Positions 34,972 to 44,109 of a DNA stretch of 64,000 bases are shown piece by piece. Under the pieces are notes generated by a model that saw only the letters and a program-made list of their open reading frames with translations, was not told the origin of the DNA and did not search any database. The position numbers and the translations under genes are program-made. This DNA comes from Gammaproteobacteria bacterium (GTDB lineage: Bacteria > Pseudomonadota > Gammaproteobacteria > GCA-001735895), in NCBI GenBank assembly GCA_026989015.1, contig JALSKD010000053.1:1-64000 (forward strand). Direction: 5' to 3'. Position 1 is the stretch's first letter. The number at the start of each line of letters is the position of its first letter.

Positions 34972-36249
34972 ATGATTCCTGAAGAAAATCTGCACATCTG
35001 CGTGCTGGGCCTGGGGTATGTGGGCCTGCCGCTGGCCGTCGAATTCGGACGCAAGTTCGATACCATCGGCTATGACATCAACCGCCCCAGGGTCGAGGAA
35101 CTGGAAGCGGGCCATGATTCGACGCTGGAAGTCGATGACGACGAGCTGCAACAGGCCACCCGTCTGCGCTATACCTCGGAGTTGCAGGATACGGCCGATG
35201 CCAATGTCTACATCATCACCGTGCCGACGCCGATCGATGAATTCAAGAACCCGGACCTGACGCCGCTGGAAAAGGCCAGCAGCGCGATTGCACGGGTGAT
35301 TTCGAAAGGCGATGTGGTCATCTACGAATCCACCGTCTATCCCGGCGCCACAGAGCGGGTTTGCGTGCCGATCATCGAACGGGAATCCGGTCTGCGCTTC
35401 AACGAGGATTTCTTCGTCGGTTACAGTCCGGAACGGATCAACCCCGGCGACAAGACCCATCGCCTGCCGACGATACTGAAGATCACTTCCGGATCGACGC
35501 CCGAGACGGCCGATTTCGTCGATCAACTCTACCGCAAGATCATCACCGCCGGCACCCACAAGGCCGAGAGTATCATGGTGGCCGAGGCGGCCAAGGTGAT
35601 CGAGAACACCCAGCGTGATGTTAATATCGCGCTGATCAACGAGCTTTCGATGATCTTCCACAAGCTGGACATCGATACCCTTGAAGTGCTGCGGGCCGCA
35701 GGCACCAAGTGGAACTTCTTGCCGTTCCGACCCGGCCTGGTCGGCGGGCACTGCATCGGTGTGGACCCCTTCTACCTGACCCACCGGGCACAGGAGATCG
35801 GCTTCCACCCCCAGATCATTCTCGCCGCGCGGCGCATGAACGACGACATGGGTTCCTATGTGACCGAACGGGTGCTCAAGCTGATGGTGCGCAAGAAGAT
35901 CCATGTGGTGGATGCGGAGATCCTGATCATGGGGCTGACCTTCAAGGAAAATTGCCCCGATATCCGCAACACCCGTACCGTCGACATCCGCGACGAGTTT
36001 CTGAAGTACGACGCCAATATCTCCTTCTACGATCCCTGGGCCGATCCCGAGGAGGCGAGAGAAGAATACGGCGTGGAGCTGGTCGAAACCCTGGAGCAAG
36101 GGCGGTATGATGCGGTCATACTGGCGGTGGCCCACGAGCAGTTCAAGGAAATGGGCATCGACGAGATCCGCGCTCTGTGCAAGCCGAACCATGTGGTGTT
36201 CGATGTGAAGGACCTGTTCCGCAAATCAGAGGTCGACGGCCGCCTGTGA
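34972..36249 (+). CDS. tviB: UDP-N-acetylhexosamine dehydrogenase (TviB/WbpA-like)
   Basis: This enzyme oxidises a UDP-N-acetylhexosamine to the uronic acid with two NAD+. The 425 aa protein has the Rossmann motif [15 protein letters not shown], the catalytic Cys in [12 protein letters not shown] and the third-domain motif [17 protein letters not shown]. The closest recognised relatives are Vi-antigen TviB enzymes, so the polymer probably contains an N-acetylated uronic acid; the exact sugar is inference. It is preceded by the priming transferase. Confidence 0.88.
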   Translation: MIPEENLHICVLGLGYVGLPLAVEFGRKFDTIGYDINRPRVEELEAGHDSTLEVDDDELQQATRLRYTSELQDTADANVYIITVPTPIDEFKNPDLTPLEKASSAIARVISKGDVVIYESTVYPGATERVCVPIIERESGLRFNEDFFVGYSPERINPGDKTHRLPTILKITSGSTPETADFVDQLYRKIITAGTHKAESIMVAEAAKVIENTQRDVNIALINELSMIFHKLDIDTLEVLRAAGTKWNFLPFRPGLVGGHCIGVDPFYLTHRAQEIGFHPQIILAARRMNDDMGSYVTERVLKLMVRKKIHVVDAEILIMGLTFKENCPDIRNTRTVDIRDEFLKYDANISFYDPWADPEEAREEYGVELVETLEQGRYDAVILAVAHEQFKEMGIDEIRALCKPNHVVFDVKDLFRKSEVDGRL

Positions 36250-36283
36250 ATTCTCCGACAAACCCGAACCAAAGGACAAGACG

Positions 36284-36907
36284 ATGAAATACCTGATCCC
36301 GTTACTGGCGTTGCTGCTCGGCGCCTGCTCCACCGGACAGAACTATGCCAACCGCATGGTCAGCATCAGCGATCTCGGCGAGCGGCCGGTCCGTATGGTG
36401 ACCGAATACCGCATCGGCATCGGTGATGTCATGAACATCAATGTCTGGAAGAACCCCGATCTGGGCGTCACCGTTCCGGTGCGGCCCGATGGCAAGATTT
36501 CCGCACCGCTGGTGGGTGATATCGTCGTTGCCGGCCTGACCCCGGAAGAAGTGGCCGCAGAGATCACCCAGCGCCTGTCGCGTTTCGTGCGTACCCCGAA
36601 TGTGGCGGTGATCATGACCAACCTTGGCAGCACCGCCTACATCTCCCGCGTGCGTGTGACCGGTGCCGTCGGACAGAGCGTGTCGCTGCCGCACAGCCAG
36701 GGCATGACCATCCTCGATGCGGTGCTGGCCGCGGGCGGCCCCAACGAATTTGCCGATCCGGCCAATGCGAAGCTGTTCCGCCGAGTCGATGGGGAGACCG
36801 TGATGGTGCCGGTGGACCTCGAAAGCATCATGACCGAGGGCAATCTGGCTGAAAACATCCCGTTGCAGCCCGGCGATACCCTGACCATTCCCGAAAAACT
36901 CTTCTGA
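36284..36907 (+). CDS. Polysaccharide export outer-membrane lipoprotein (Wza-like)
   Basis: A 207 aa lipoprotein with lipobox LLLGAC and a Poly_export domain (YRIGIGDVMNINVWKNPDLGVTVPVRPDGKIS) followed by a SLBB domain (RVTGAVGQSVSLPHSQGMTILDAVLAAGG). Short Wza-like proteins of this length are typical of exosortase-linked EPS loci. It would form the export channel with the chain-length protein encoded 7 bp downstream. Confidence 0.9.
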   Translation: MKYLIPLLALLLGACSTGQNYANRMVSISDLGERPVRMVTEYRIGIGDVMNINVWKNPDLGVTVPVRPDGKISAPLVGDIVVAGLTPEEVAAEITQRLSRFVRTPNVAVIMTNLGSTAYISRVRVTGAVGQSVSLPHSQGMTILDAVLAAGGPNEFADPANAKLFRRVDGETVMVPVDLESIMTEGNLAENIPLQPGDTLTIPEKLF

Positions 36908-36914
36908 GTGAATC

Positions 36915-38513
36915 ATGCAGGAAATCAGTCTCGCCAAGCAGCTGGAAACCTTTGTCAATGAGGTCATCGACAAACGGGTTCTGGTGAGCGTCGTCTTCGC
37001 GGTGGTGTCGATCACCATCCTGACGGTGGGTGTCTTCTGGCCCAAGGTCTATGAGTCCAAGGCCACCATTTTGTGGAGCAACACCAGTTCGCTCAGCCCA
37101 CTGCTGGAGCAGAATGTCGCCCGCTCCACGACCATCAACGACCAGGCTGACATCGCCCGCGAGATCATCCTCAGCAACAAGCTGCTCGACCAGTTGATCG
37201 ACAAGGCCGGACTGGGCGTCGATGACAACGGCAACCCGATCAGCGAACGTCAGCGCGAATTGCTGAAGGGCGATCTGCGCCGTTCGATCAAGGTGGACAA
37301 GCTGGGCAAGCGTCTGATCGTCATTTCCTACCGCAGCAAGAACCCTGAAAAGGCCTACCTGATTGCCAGCATGGCCTCCGAACTGTTCATCCAGGAAACC
37401 CGTCAGGTCAAGAACCAGTCCAGCCAGGCGGCCTATGACTTCATCAACCGTCAGGTACAGGACTACAAAAACAAACTCGACAAGATCAACAGCGAGATTA
37501 TTGCCTTCCGCAAACAGAATGTGGATCTCGATTCCGACACCCGCAGCGGCGTCAATACCCGGGTCAACAACCTGAAGAACCTGATCCGCGAGACCCGCCT
37601 GCAACTGACCGAGGCCCAGGTACAGAAAAAATCCCTCAAGGAACAGCTGGCGCAGGAACGCCGCCGTATCGAACAACAACTTGCGGCCAGCCGCGCCCAG
37701 GCCAGCAACCGGGTGATCCAGAGCAATTACGAGGAACGCCTGAAAACCCTGCAAACCCGCCTCGATACGCTTCGCCTCAGCTATACCGACGACTATCCGG
37801 ACATCGTCCAGCTCAAGGAACAGATCCGCAACCTCAAACTGCAGATCGAACAGGAGAAGAAGGAACGGGCCTCGGGAGCGGACAGTGCCCCCGCACCGAC
37901 AACCAGTGGTTTCGAGCCGAGCCCGCTGTACGAAAGCCTCAGCAGCGAGATCGCCAACATCGAGACCACCATCAAGACTCTCGAAGCACGTATCACCGAT
38001 GCCTCGGCGCGCCTCGACAAGGAACTGGAGCGGGCCAATCTGGTCAACGCCCTTGAGTCCCAGCTGGAGGAGATGACCCGCGATCTGGACGTGACTCAGG
38101 CCATTTACGACGACCTGCTGACCCGCCGCGAGAATGCGCGGGTCTCTCTGAACCTGCAGCTGGAGAACCAGGGCTCGACCTTCAAGATCCAGGAGCCGGC
38201 CGTGGTACCACTGGTCCCGGTAGGTCTGCGCTTCCTGCATTTTGCACTGGCCAGCCTGGTGCTGGGTCTTGCCGTGCCGCTGGGTCTGATCTTCGCAATG
38301 GTCGTGCTGGACCCGAGAATCCGCAACGAAGAGGCCATCGATCCGGAGATCCTGGACATACCGATCATTGGCGTTGTCGGGCATTACGCCAATGACAGGG
38401 ACATGCAGACCGAACGGCGCAAGACGCGAGTGGCCATCGCCATCGTGGCCTTGACCCTGCTGGTGCTTGCCGCCATCGTTCTGCTCAAGATCAATCAGTA
38501 CATAGGTGCCTAA
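36915..38513 (+). CDS. Chain-length determinant / polysaccharide co-polymerase (Wzz/GumC-like)
   Basis: The 532 aa inner-membrane protein has one helix near residues 24-44 (VLVSVVFAVVSITILTVGVFW), a long periplasmic coiled coil with heptads (EAQVQKKSLKEQLAQERRRIEQQLAAS), a GNVR-type region and C-terminal helices (FLHFALASLVLGLAVPLGLIFAM and TRVAIAIVALTLLVLAAIVLL). It controls polymer length and normally works with a tyrosine autokinase; here the next gene is a kinase-like protein without the key catalytic residues. Confidence 0.88.
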   Translation: MQEISLAKQLETFVNEVIDKRVLVSVVFAVVSITILTVGVFWPKVYESKATILWSNTSSLSPLLEQNVARSTTINDQADIAREIILSNKLLDQLIDKAGLGVDDNGNPISERQRELLKGDLRRSIKVDKLGKRLIVISYRSKNPEKAYLIASMASELFIQETRQVKNQSSQAAYDFINRQVQDYKNKLDKINSEIIAFRKQNVDLDSDTRSGVNTRVNNLKNLIRETRLQLTEAQVQKKSLKEQLAQERRRIEQQLAASRAQASNRVIQSNYEERLKTLQTRLDTLRLSYTDDYPDIVQLKEQIRNLKLQIEQEKKERASGADSAPAPTTSGFEPSPLYESLSSEIANIETTIKTLEARITDASARLDKELERANLVNALESQLEEMTRDLDVTQAIYDDLLTRRENARVSLNLQLENQGSTFKIQEPAVVPLVPVGLRFLHFALASLVLGLAVPLGLIFAMVVLDPRIRNEEAIDPEILDIPIIGVVGHYANDRDMQTERRKTRVAIAIVALTLLVLAAIVLLKINQYIGA

Positions 38514-39449
38514 GTGACTGCCGAAATCGACAAGGTAGACAATGTCTACGAACTCGACCAGCTGGCCTCCAACGAGGACAGCGAGGTCGACTTCGACCTG
38601 AGCAAGGAAATCGACAACAAGGTCGCTGATGATGCCGGCGAGGAAGTCGATATCCGGCTCGACCGGATCATCGAAGGGCCTCGTGACTACGACCCGGTGG
38701 ATGACGACCATTCGCTGATCACCCGGCCACCCACTGATGTTACCGTCCGTGTCGGCCGCCGCCACCTGCAGCGGATGCGTGATCAGCAACTGCTGGATGC
38801 CCACGATTTTCAGGAACGGCGCATCATCCACCCCGACATGGACGACTACCGCATTCACAACGCCTTCCGCGAGATCCGCACCCGGCTGCTGCAGGAGTCC
38901 GGCGGCAAGAATCTGGTGATCATGGTGGTGTCGTTGCAGCACGGCATGGGCACCACCTTCACTTCGGTCAATCTGGCCGCGGCCTTCTCCTACGAAGGCG
39001 AGAAGACTTCGCTGATCGTGGATTGCGACAAGACCAAGCGCAAGATCGAAAGCTATTTCCCGGTGGAGGTCGATTACGGGCTCACCGACTACCTCGATGA
39101 CCGGTCGATCGGTACCGAAAAGATCATTTATCAAACCGGAATCGCCCGCATGCGCTTCGTGCCGGTCGGCCGCCGGCGCGAGACCATTGGTGAATTCTTC
39201 TCCTCGGAACGCATGCGCGACTTCATTTTCCAGGTCAAGAAGCGTTACAGCGACCGCTATGTGATCCTCAACGCGCCGCCGCTGGAAGTATCGGCCGACG
39301 CGGCGATCCTCTCCGAGATCAGTGACCGCATCGTGGTGGTGCTGCCCTACGGCAAGGTCTCCAATGCCCGGCTGGCCAAGGCGCTGAAGCTGATTCCGCG
39401 CGAGAAAATCGCCGGTTTCGTGCTCAATGAAAAGCTCCAATATGTCTAG
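38514..39449 (+). CDS. BY-kinase/CpsD-like ATPase homologue with degenerate P-loop
   Basis: The 311 aa protein aligns by eye with the cytoplasmic half of bacterial tyrosine kinases of EPS loci. An acidic N-terminal region is followed by HNAFREIRTRLLQESGGKNL and the nucleotide-site region. The P-loop reads HGMGTTFTSVNLA where GEGKS/T-FTSVNLA is expected, so Thr147 replaces the invariant Lys. The Walker B Asp is Asn253 (YVILNAPP instead of IIDxPP). No Tyr-rich tail is present. It probably does not hydrolyse ATP and may be a structural partner of the chain-length protein. The start is GTG. Confidence 0.75.
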   Translation: MTAEIDKVDNVYELDQLASNEDSEVDFDLSKEIDNKVADDAGEEVDIRLDRIIEGPRDYDPVDDDHSLITRPPTDVTVRVGRRHLQRMRDQQLLDAHDFQERRIIHPDMDDYRIHNAFREIRTRLLQESGGKNLVIMVVSLQHGMGTTFTSVNLAAAFSYEGEKTSLIVDCDKTKRKIESYFPVEVDYGLTDYLDDRSIGTEKIIYQTGIARMRFVPVGRRRETIGEFFSSERMRDFIFQVKKRYSDRYVILNAPPLEVSADAAILSEISDRIVVVLPYGKVSNARLAKALKLIPREKIAGFVLNEKLQYV

Positions 39450-40674
39450 CCGGGCGGCCGTAGGAAGTATACTCCTGTGGCTGGTGGCGCTGCCGGCACT
39501 GGCTGCGCCGCGACCGCAGGCGGCCTATCAGATCGACTTCAAGGCTCATCAGGAACGCGAGGACGAGGCGATCTCCACTCTCAGCCTCGGCCTTTCCGAC
39601 AACACCACCGCCCGCCGTCTCAGGACGGAATACGATATCCTCGGCCGCTACCGCGAGGATCATGTGGATGCCCGGTCGAATACCCAGTGGACCGGGCAGG
39701 GCGCCCTGGATTACCGCTTCAGCCGCAGCCTCAGCGGGCTGCTCGACCTGAACCTCAGCGAAGTGGCGGCTCCGGGAGCGGTCATCGACGATGTGCTCGA
39801 TACTCAAACCCAGGCCAACGGACGGGCGGGGCTGCAATGGGTCGTGGGAGGTGTCGGGCGCAGCCAGCTCGCAATGTTGTTGCAGCGCCGTATCTATCGC
39901 TACGATCAGAGCCGGGAACTGGATGCCGACGAAGACCGGCTGCAGCTGGACTACCGCTACCGGCTGGATGAGCGATCCACGATCAGCCTGGGGTTCAGCC
40001 GCTATGATCAGCGCTATCGGGACGGTGCCCAGAGCACGCTCGACACCGACAACAGCGAATGGCAACTGGGGTTCGACAAGCGCTGGACACGCTTGAGCCT
40101 GGAGCTGTTTGCCAGCGACCGCAAGGTCGAGTTCGACGACGGCAGCAACGACCGTTTCAACGGTTACGGGATCGAACTGGCCCATCAGGCCAATTCACGC
40201 AACCGCCTGAGCCTGCGTCTGTCCCGTGAGCTGCAACAGGCCTTCCGTTTCAATACCCAGCTTGGAAATGCCCTCGCACGGCTGGAAAATGCCGGCCTGG
40301 TCGAGACTGACCGCGTGCGTCTGGGTTGGGACTACCGTGGACGCTTCACCACCTTCTCACTGTCGCTCTATCAGGACGATTTCGATATCCTCAACGGCGA
40401 TGACGCCGGCTCGGGCCGCCAGAAGGGAGGGGATTTCACCCTTCAGCGGCGCATCAACGAACGACTGCGCGCCGAACTCACGGCCACCGCCCTCGACAAC
40501 ACCGTCAGCGCCACCGAGACCCGTCTCAGTGAGCTGGCGCTGGTCTATCAGTGGCTGCGCAGTCGCCGCTTCCAGGGCGAGCTGCAGCTGCGTGCCCGCA
40601 ATGGCGAGGAAGCCGGTCAGGATGCCGATGACCTGTCGCTGATCCTGCAGGCGCGGGCCAACCTGTTGCCGTAG
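39427..40674 (+). CDS. Outer-membrane beta-barrel protein of the EPS locus
   Basis: The protein (up to 415 aa) has a signal peptide ending LPALAAPRP and then alternating-polarity strands separated by acidic turns (for example YRLDERSTISLGFSRYDQRYR and LQLDYRYR), typical of beta-barrels associated with PEP-CTERM/EPS loci. A start at 39442 (MSSRAAVG) is an alternative that makes a more compact signal peptide. It overlaps the kinase-like gene and ends the block. It may be the outer-membrane exit for the polymer. Confidence 0.72.
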   Translation: MKSSNMSSRAAVGSILLWLVALPALAAPRPQAAYQIDFKAHQEREDEAISTLSLGLSDNTTARRLRTEYDILGRYREDHVDARSNTQWTGQGALDYRFSRSLSGLLDLNLSEVAAPGAVIDDVLDTQTQANGRAGLQWVVGGVGRSQLAMLLQRRIYRYDQSRELDADEDRLQLDYRYRLDERSTISLGFSRYDQRYRDGAQSTLDTDNSEWQLGFDKRWTRLSLELFASDRKVEFDDGSNDRFNGYGIELAHQANSRNRLSLRLSRELQQAFRFNTQLGNALARLENAGLVETDRVRLGWDYRGRFTTFSLSLYQDDFDILNGDDAGSGRQKGGDFTLQRRINERLRAELTATALDNTVSATETRLSELALVYQWLRSRRFQGELQLRARNGEEAGQDADDLSLILQARANLLP

Positions 40675-40681
40675 CGTCCGC

Positions 40682-41806
40682 TCAGAGCGAACCCCCGATC
40701 AGGGCCACGATTTCTTCGGCCCGCTCCTCCGTGATGTCTTCGTGGGTCGGCAGGGTCACCAGTTGCGCGGCCAGGCGGCCGGCATTGGGCAGTTCGGGGA
40801 CATCGTCGAGCAAAGGCCGTACGCCGGGAATCTCCGGCAAGGGCTTGCGGTAGAGCGCCGACAGGCCCAGCCGGTTGCCCGCTGTGAGGATCCTGTCGCG
40901 CGCGGTCGCATCCTGGATCAGCAGCGGGTAGCGCAGCAGCGGCGGCAAGGCATCCGGTGCCGATTGGTCAGCCATATCCCGCCAGTTGCCTGCCGGCAGG
41001 GAGGCCATTAGTCTTCGGTAGTGTTGTGCCACGCGGTTGCTCTGGCGGTATTTCCTGATGTTTGCCGTCAACAGTCTCCGGTGGTACTGGCTCATGCCTT
41101 CTAGGGCCTCCAGCGGATGGTAGACGGTCTCACCTACATGCAGACCCGGCAAGCGGGATACGAGGCCGTAGACCCAGGGGTTGATGGCCAGATTGTAGGC
41201 GCGCAGTTTGACGCGGTGCCGCCACGCGGGCTTGCCATCTGCCGGACTGGGTCGACCGATGGGCAGCGCCTGGTGTAGCCGTTCATCGCGGCAGATCACG
41301 GCTCCGCCGTGCAGAAGGTTGACCGGTTTGCCCCGACCGAAACTGAGGATGTGGCAGTCGGCGGGCCAATCTCCGTCCGAGGCGGTGCAGGGAAACCACT
41401 GGGCGCTGTCGAGAATCAGCCGTGCACCGCTTGCGTGGCACAGGCGTTTCAGTGCATCGATATCCTCGGTCAGGCCGAGGAAACGGACGCTGATCACCGC
41501 CAGCGTGCGTTCACCGATGCGTTGCTCCAGCCGTTGCAGGTCGTAGCCATGCCCGTTTGCCTCGAGATCCACCAGCACCGGGCGGGCGCCGGCATGGATC
41601 ACCGCGCTGAGCAGATCCGGGCAGGCGTAGCCGGGCAGGATCACTTCGTCGCGTCCTGAACCGAGTTGGCGGCAGCCCTGCAGGGCGGCGGCCAGAGCCG
41701 CGGTACCCGACTGGTACAGCCGCAACGGGAGCCCTGTCAGCAGGGCGGGGTCGAAATCTTCCTCTTCCAGTACTGCCCGGTTGCCGGCGGGCCGGTAGAT
41801 GTTCAC
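40682..41806 (-). CDS. DegT/DnrJ/EryC1-type PLP-dependent aminotransferase
   Basis: The 374 aa protein shows the fold-I sugar aminotransferase pattern: substrate/PLP segment YQSGTAALAAALQG, Asp133 in LILDSAQ, and Lys160 in HILSFGRGKPVNLLHGG, which would form the internal aldimine. Relatives aminate keto-sugars for surface glycans. It is transcribed toward the EPS block, converging with the beta-barrel gene after 7 bp, and divergent from the asparagine synthetase gene. The exact substrate is unknown. Confidence 0.75.
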   Translation of the reverse strand: MNIYRPAGNRAVLEEEDFDPALLTGLPLRLYQSGTAALAAALQGCRQLGSGRDEVILPGYACPDLLSAVIHAGARPVLVDLEANGHGYDLQRLEQRIGERTLAVISVRFLGLTEDIDALKRLCHASGARLILDSAQWFPCTASDGDWPADCHILSFGRGKPVNLLHGGAVICRDERLHQALPIGRPSPADGKPAWRHRVKLRAYNLAINPWVYGLVSRLPGLHVGETVYHPLEALEGMSQYHRRLLTANIRKYRQSNRVAQHYRRLMASLPAGNWRDMADQSAPDALPPLLRYPLLIQDATARDRILTAGNRLGLSALYRKPLPEIPGVRPLLDDVPELPNAGRLAAQLVTLPTHEDITEERAEEIVALIGGSL

Positions 41807-41949
41807 GCGTTTTTGCTCCTTGTTTCTCGGTTTGCGTACCCTATCAGCCTGGCTGAAGGCGATTGGTGAATGCAGTCACAAACATTTTTCCAGTGGGCCG
41901 ATAAGATGCGCAGCACGCCGGAAGTCACCGGCATCGGGAGAGCAGTATT

Positions 41950-43851
41950 ATGTGCGGCATAGCCGGAATCATCGGCGAATACGATCCGAATGTGGACAGC
42001 GGGCGGGTGAGGGCGATGATCGGCCAGCTGCAGCACCGTGGGCCCGATCATTTCCGGGTATGTGAGCGGGAATCCGCCGTGCTTGGCCATGCCCGCCTGA
42101 GCATCATCGATCTGGAGACCGGCGACCAACCCGTGTTCAGTCGTGATGGTGCCATCGCCGTGGTCTTCAACGGTGAAATCTACAATTATCTCGAATTGCG
42201 CCGCGAACTGCTGCCGGATTACCCCTTCTACACCGAGAGCGATACCGAAGTCATCGTCGCCCTGTATGAGCGCTATGGCATCGATTTCGTCGAACACCTC
42301 AATGGCCAGTTTGCCATCTGCCTCCATGACCGGCGCCAGCAGCGCAGCTACCTGATCCGTGACCGTGTCGGCATTGCGCCGCTCTATTACTGCCGGGAGA
42401 GCAACCGAGTGCTCTTTGCATCGGAGGTCAAGGCCCTGAAAGCCGGTGGGGTAGCATTGCAGATGGACGTGGAAGGCCTCGGGGATTATGTGCACCTGTG
42501 GGCTCCATTGTCACCGGGCACCCTGTACCGCGGCATCAGCGAAGTGCCGCCCGGCTGCTGGGTCGAGGTCAAGCAAGGCGGTGAGATGCGCAGCGAACGC
42601 TACTGGAATTACGCCTATCGGCCCGAGAACGATGCCGATCTCGAGGAGAGGATCGAGGAACTGGATGCCCTGCTGCAGGATGCGGTGCGGATCCGCCTGC
42701 GGGCCGATGTCCCGGTCGCGGCCTATCTCTCCGGAGGGCTGGATTCCTCGATCATCCTCTCCTATCTGCTGCGTATCGGTGCGGACCTGGAAACCTTTTC
42801 GCTCAGCTTCGCCGATGCGGCCTTCGACGAGTCGGCATTCCAGCGTGAAGTGGCGGCACATTTTTCCACCCGCCACAACGAGGTGCTGGCGCGCAACGAG
42901 CAGATTGCCAGCGGCTTCACCGGTACGGTATGGCATGCCGAATCCCCACTGTTCCGAACCTCACCGGCACCGATGAAACTGCTGTCGGGGCAAGTGCACG
43001 GCAGTGGCTACAAGGTGGTGCTGACCGGGGAAGGCGCCGACGAGGTGTTCGGGGGTTACGACCTGTTCAAGGAGGCGAGGATTCGTGAATTCTGGAGCCG
43101 CAGTCCGCAATCCCGCTGCCGGCCCGCCCTGTTGCGCCGCCTCTATCCCTACCTGGATTTCAACCGGCTCAACAGCACCGCCTACCTGAAAAATGCCTTC
43201 GGCCACCAGCTGGAACAGACGGGCCGCCTGCTTTACGGACATGCCATACGCATGAAGACCACCTCTGCCGTCATTGATTTTCTGCATCCGGACCTGCGGG
43301 AGACGATCCGCGGGATGGATATCGAGGAAAGAGCCGTCAAGCGCCTGGGTGCCGAGGCCCTGGCGCTGCCGGTGTTCAACCGCGCTCAGTATGTCGAGGC
43401 ACGCACCCTGATGCCCGGCTATATTCTGTCTTCCCAGGGCGACCGCATGCTGATGGCCAATTCGGTCGAAGGGCGCTACCCCTTTCTCGATCATCGGGTG
43501 ATCGAATTCGCCGGTCGTCTGCCCAACCGCTACAAGATGCACGGTCTGAAGGAAAAATTCATACTGAAGAAGCTGGCTGCCGGCCGCCTGCCGCGGTCGG
43601 TGCTCGATCGCCCGAAGCAGCCCTACCGGGCGCCGGATATCGACGCCCTGACCTGTGCCGCCAACTCGGATTTGCTGGACTGCCTGTCACCGCACGCCAT
43701 ACGCCGTCACGGTGTCCTCGATGAAGGCAAGATTGCCCTGTTGCTCAAGAAGGTGCGCAGCGGGCGCGCCAACAGCGTCAAGGACAACATGATGTTTACC
43801 ACCGCACTCTCCACCCAGATCTGGATGGACCAATTCATCACCACTCACTAG
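41950..43851 (+). CDS. asnB: Asparagine synthetase-like glutamine-dependent amidotransferase
   Basis: The 633 aa protein begins MCGIAGIIGEY, so Cys2 is free for glutamine hydrolysis. The class II glutaminase domain contains QHRGPDHF and VFNGEIYNYLELR, and the synthetase domain has the PP-loop YLSGGLDSSII and TGEGADEVFGGY. AsnB makes asparagine, but copies inside exosortase/EPS or natural-product clusters often amidate another carboxylate. The following ACP and acyl ligase genes favour a specialised role. 12 bp separate it from the ACP gene. Confidence 0.85.
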   Translation: MCGIAGIIGEYDPNVDSGRVRAMIGQLQHRGPDHFRVCERESAVLGHARLSIIDLETGDQPVFSRDGAIAVVFNGEIYNYLELRRELLPDYPFYTESDTEVIVALYERYGIDFVEHLNGQFAICLHDRRQQRSYLIRDRVGIAPLYYCRESNRVLFASEVKALKAGGVALQMDVEGLGDYVHLWAPLSPGTLYRGISEVPPGCWVEVKQGGEMRSERYWNYAYRPENDADLEERIEELDALLQDAVRIRLRADVPVAAYLSGGLDSSIILSYLLRIGADLETFSLSFADAAFDESAFQREVAAHFSTRHNEVLARNEQIASGFTGTVWHAESPLFRTSPAPMKLLSGQVHGSGYKVVLTGEGADEVFGGYDLFKEARIREFWSRSPQSRCRPALLRRLYPYLDFNRLNSTAYLKNAFGHQLEQTGRLLYGHAIRMKTTSAVIDFLHPDLRETIRGMDIEERAVKRLGAEALALPVFNRAQYVEARTLMPGYILSSQGDRMLMANSVEGRYPFLDHRVIEFAGRLPNRYKMHGLKEKFILKKLAAGRLPRSVLDRPKQPYRAPDIDALTCAANSDLLDCLSPHAIRRHGVLDEGKIALLLKKVRSGRANSVKDNMMFTTALSTQIWMDQFITTH

Positions 43852-43863
43852 AGGTACCCCTGA

Positions 43864-44109
43864 ATGCTCAAGGACACACTGCGTCAATACATACTCGAGA
43901 ACTTCCTGTTCAGCGACAATCCTTCCGACCTGGCGGATGACGATTCCTTCATGGAGAAGGAAATCATTGACTCCACCGGCATCCTCGAGGTCATCGAATT
44001 TCTCGAGGAAGAAGCGGGCATCACCATCGAGGACGAGGAAATGGTGCCGGAAAACCTCGATTCGGTGAACCGGATCGTCCGTTTCGTCGAGCGCAAGCAA
44101 CAGGGCTGA
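43864..44109 (+). CDS. Acyl carrier protein
   Basis: An acidic 81 aa protein with the phosphopantetheine attachment site Ser37 in EIIDSTGILEVIEF. It would carry an acyl or aminoacyl group loaded by the AMP-ligase encoded directly downstream; the stop and the next start share one base. It is not the fatty-acid synthesis AcpP, which has the DSLD form and lies in the fab cluster. Confidence 0.88.
   Translation: MLKDTLRQYILENFLFSDNPSDLADDDSFMEKEIIDSTGILEVIEFLEEEAGITIEDEEMVPENLDSVNRIVRFVERKQQG

Noticed and set aside
33820-36192. 790 aa minus-strand ORF opposite the priming transferase and UDP-sugar dehydrogenase
   Set aside because: Antisense shadow for the same reasons; the plus-strand products have intact catalytic motifs throughout.
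36828-39440. 870 aa minus-strand ORF spanning three plus-strand genes
   Set aside because: It is a shadow of GC-rich coding sequence: it crosses the start/stop junctions of clearly recognised genes, shows no known motif and has low-complexity His/Asp/Leu-rich composition typical of antisense frames.
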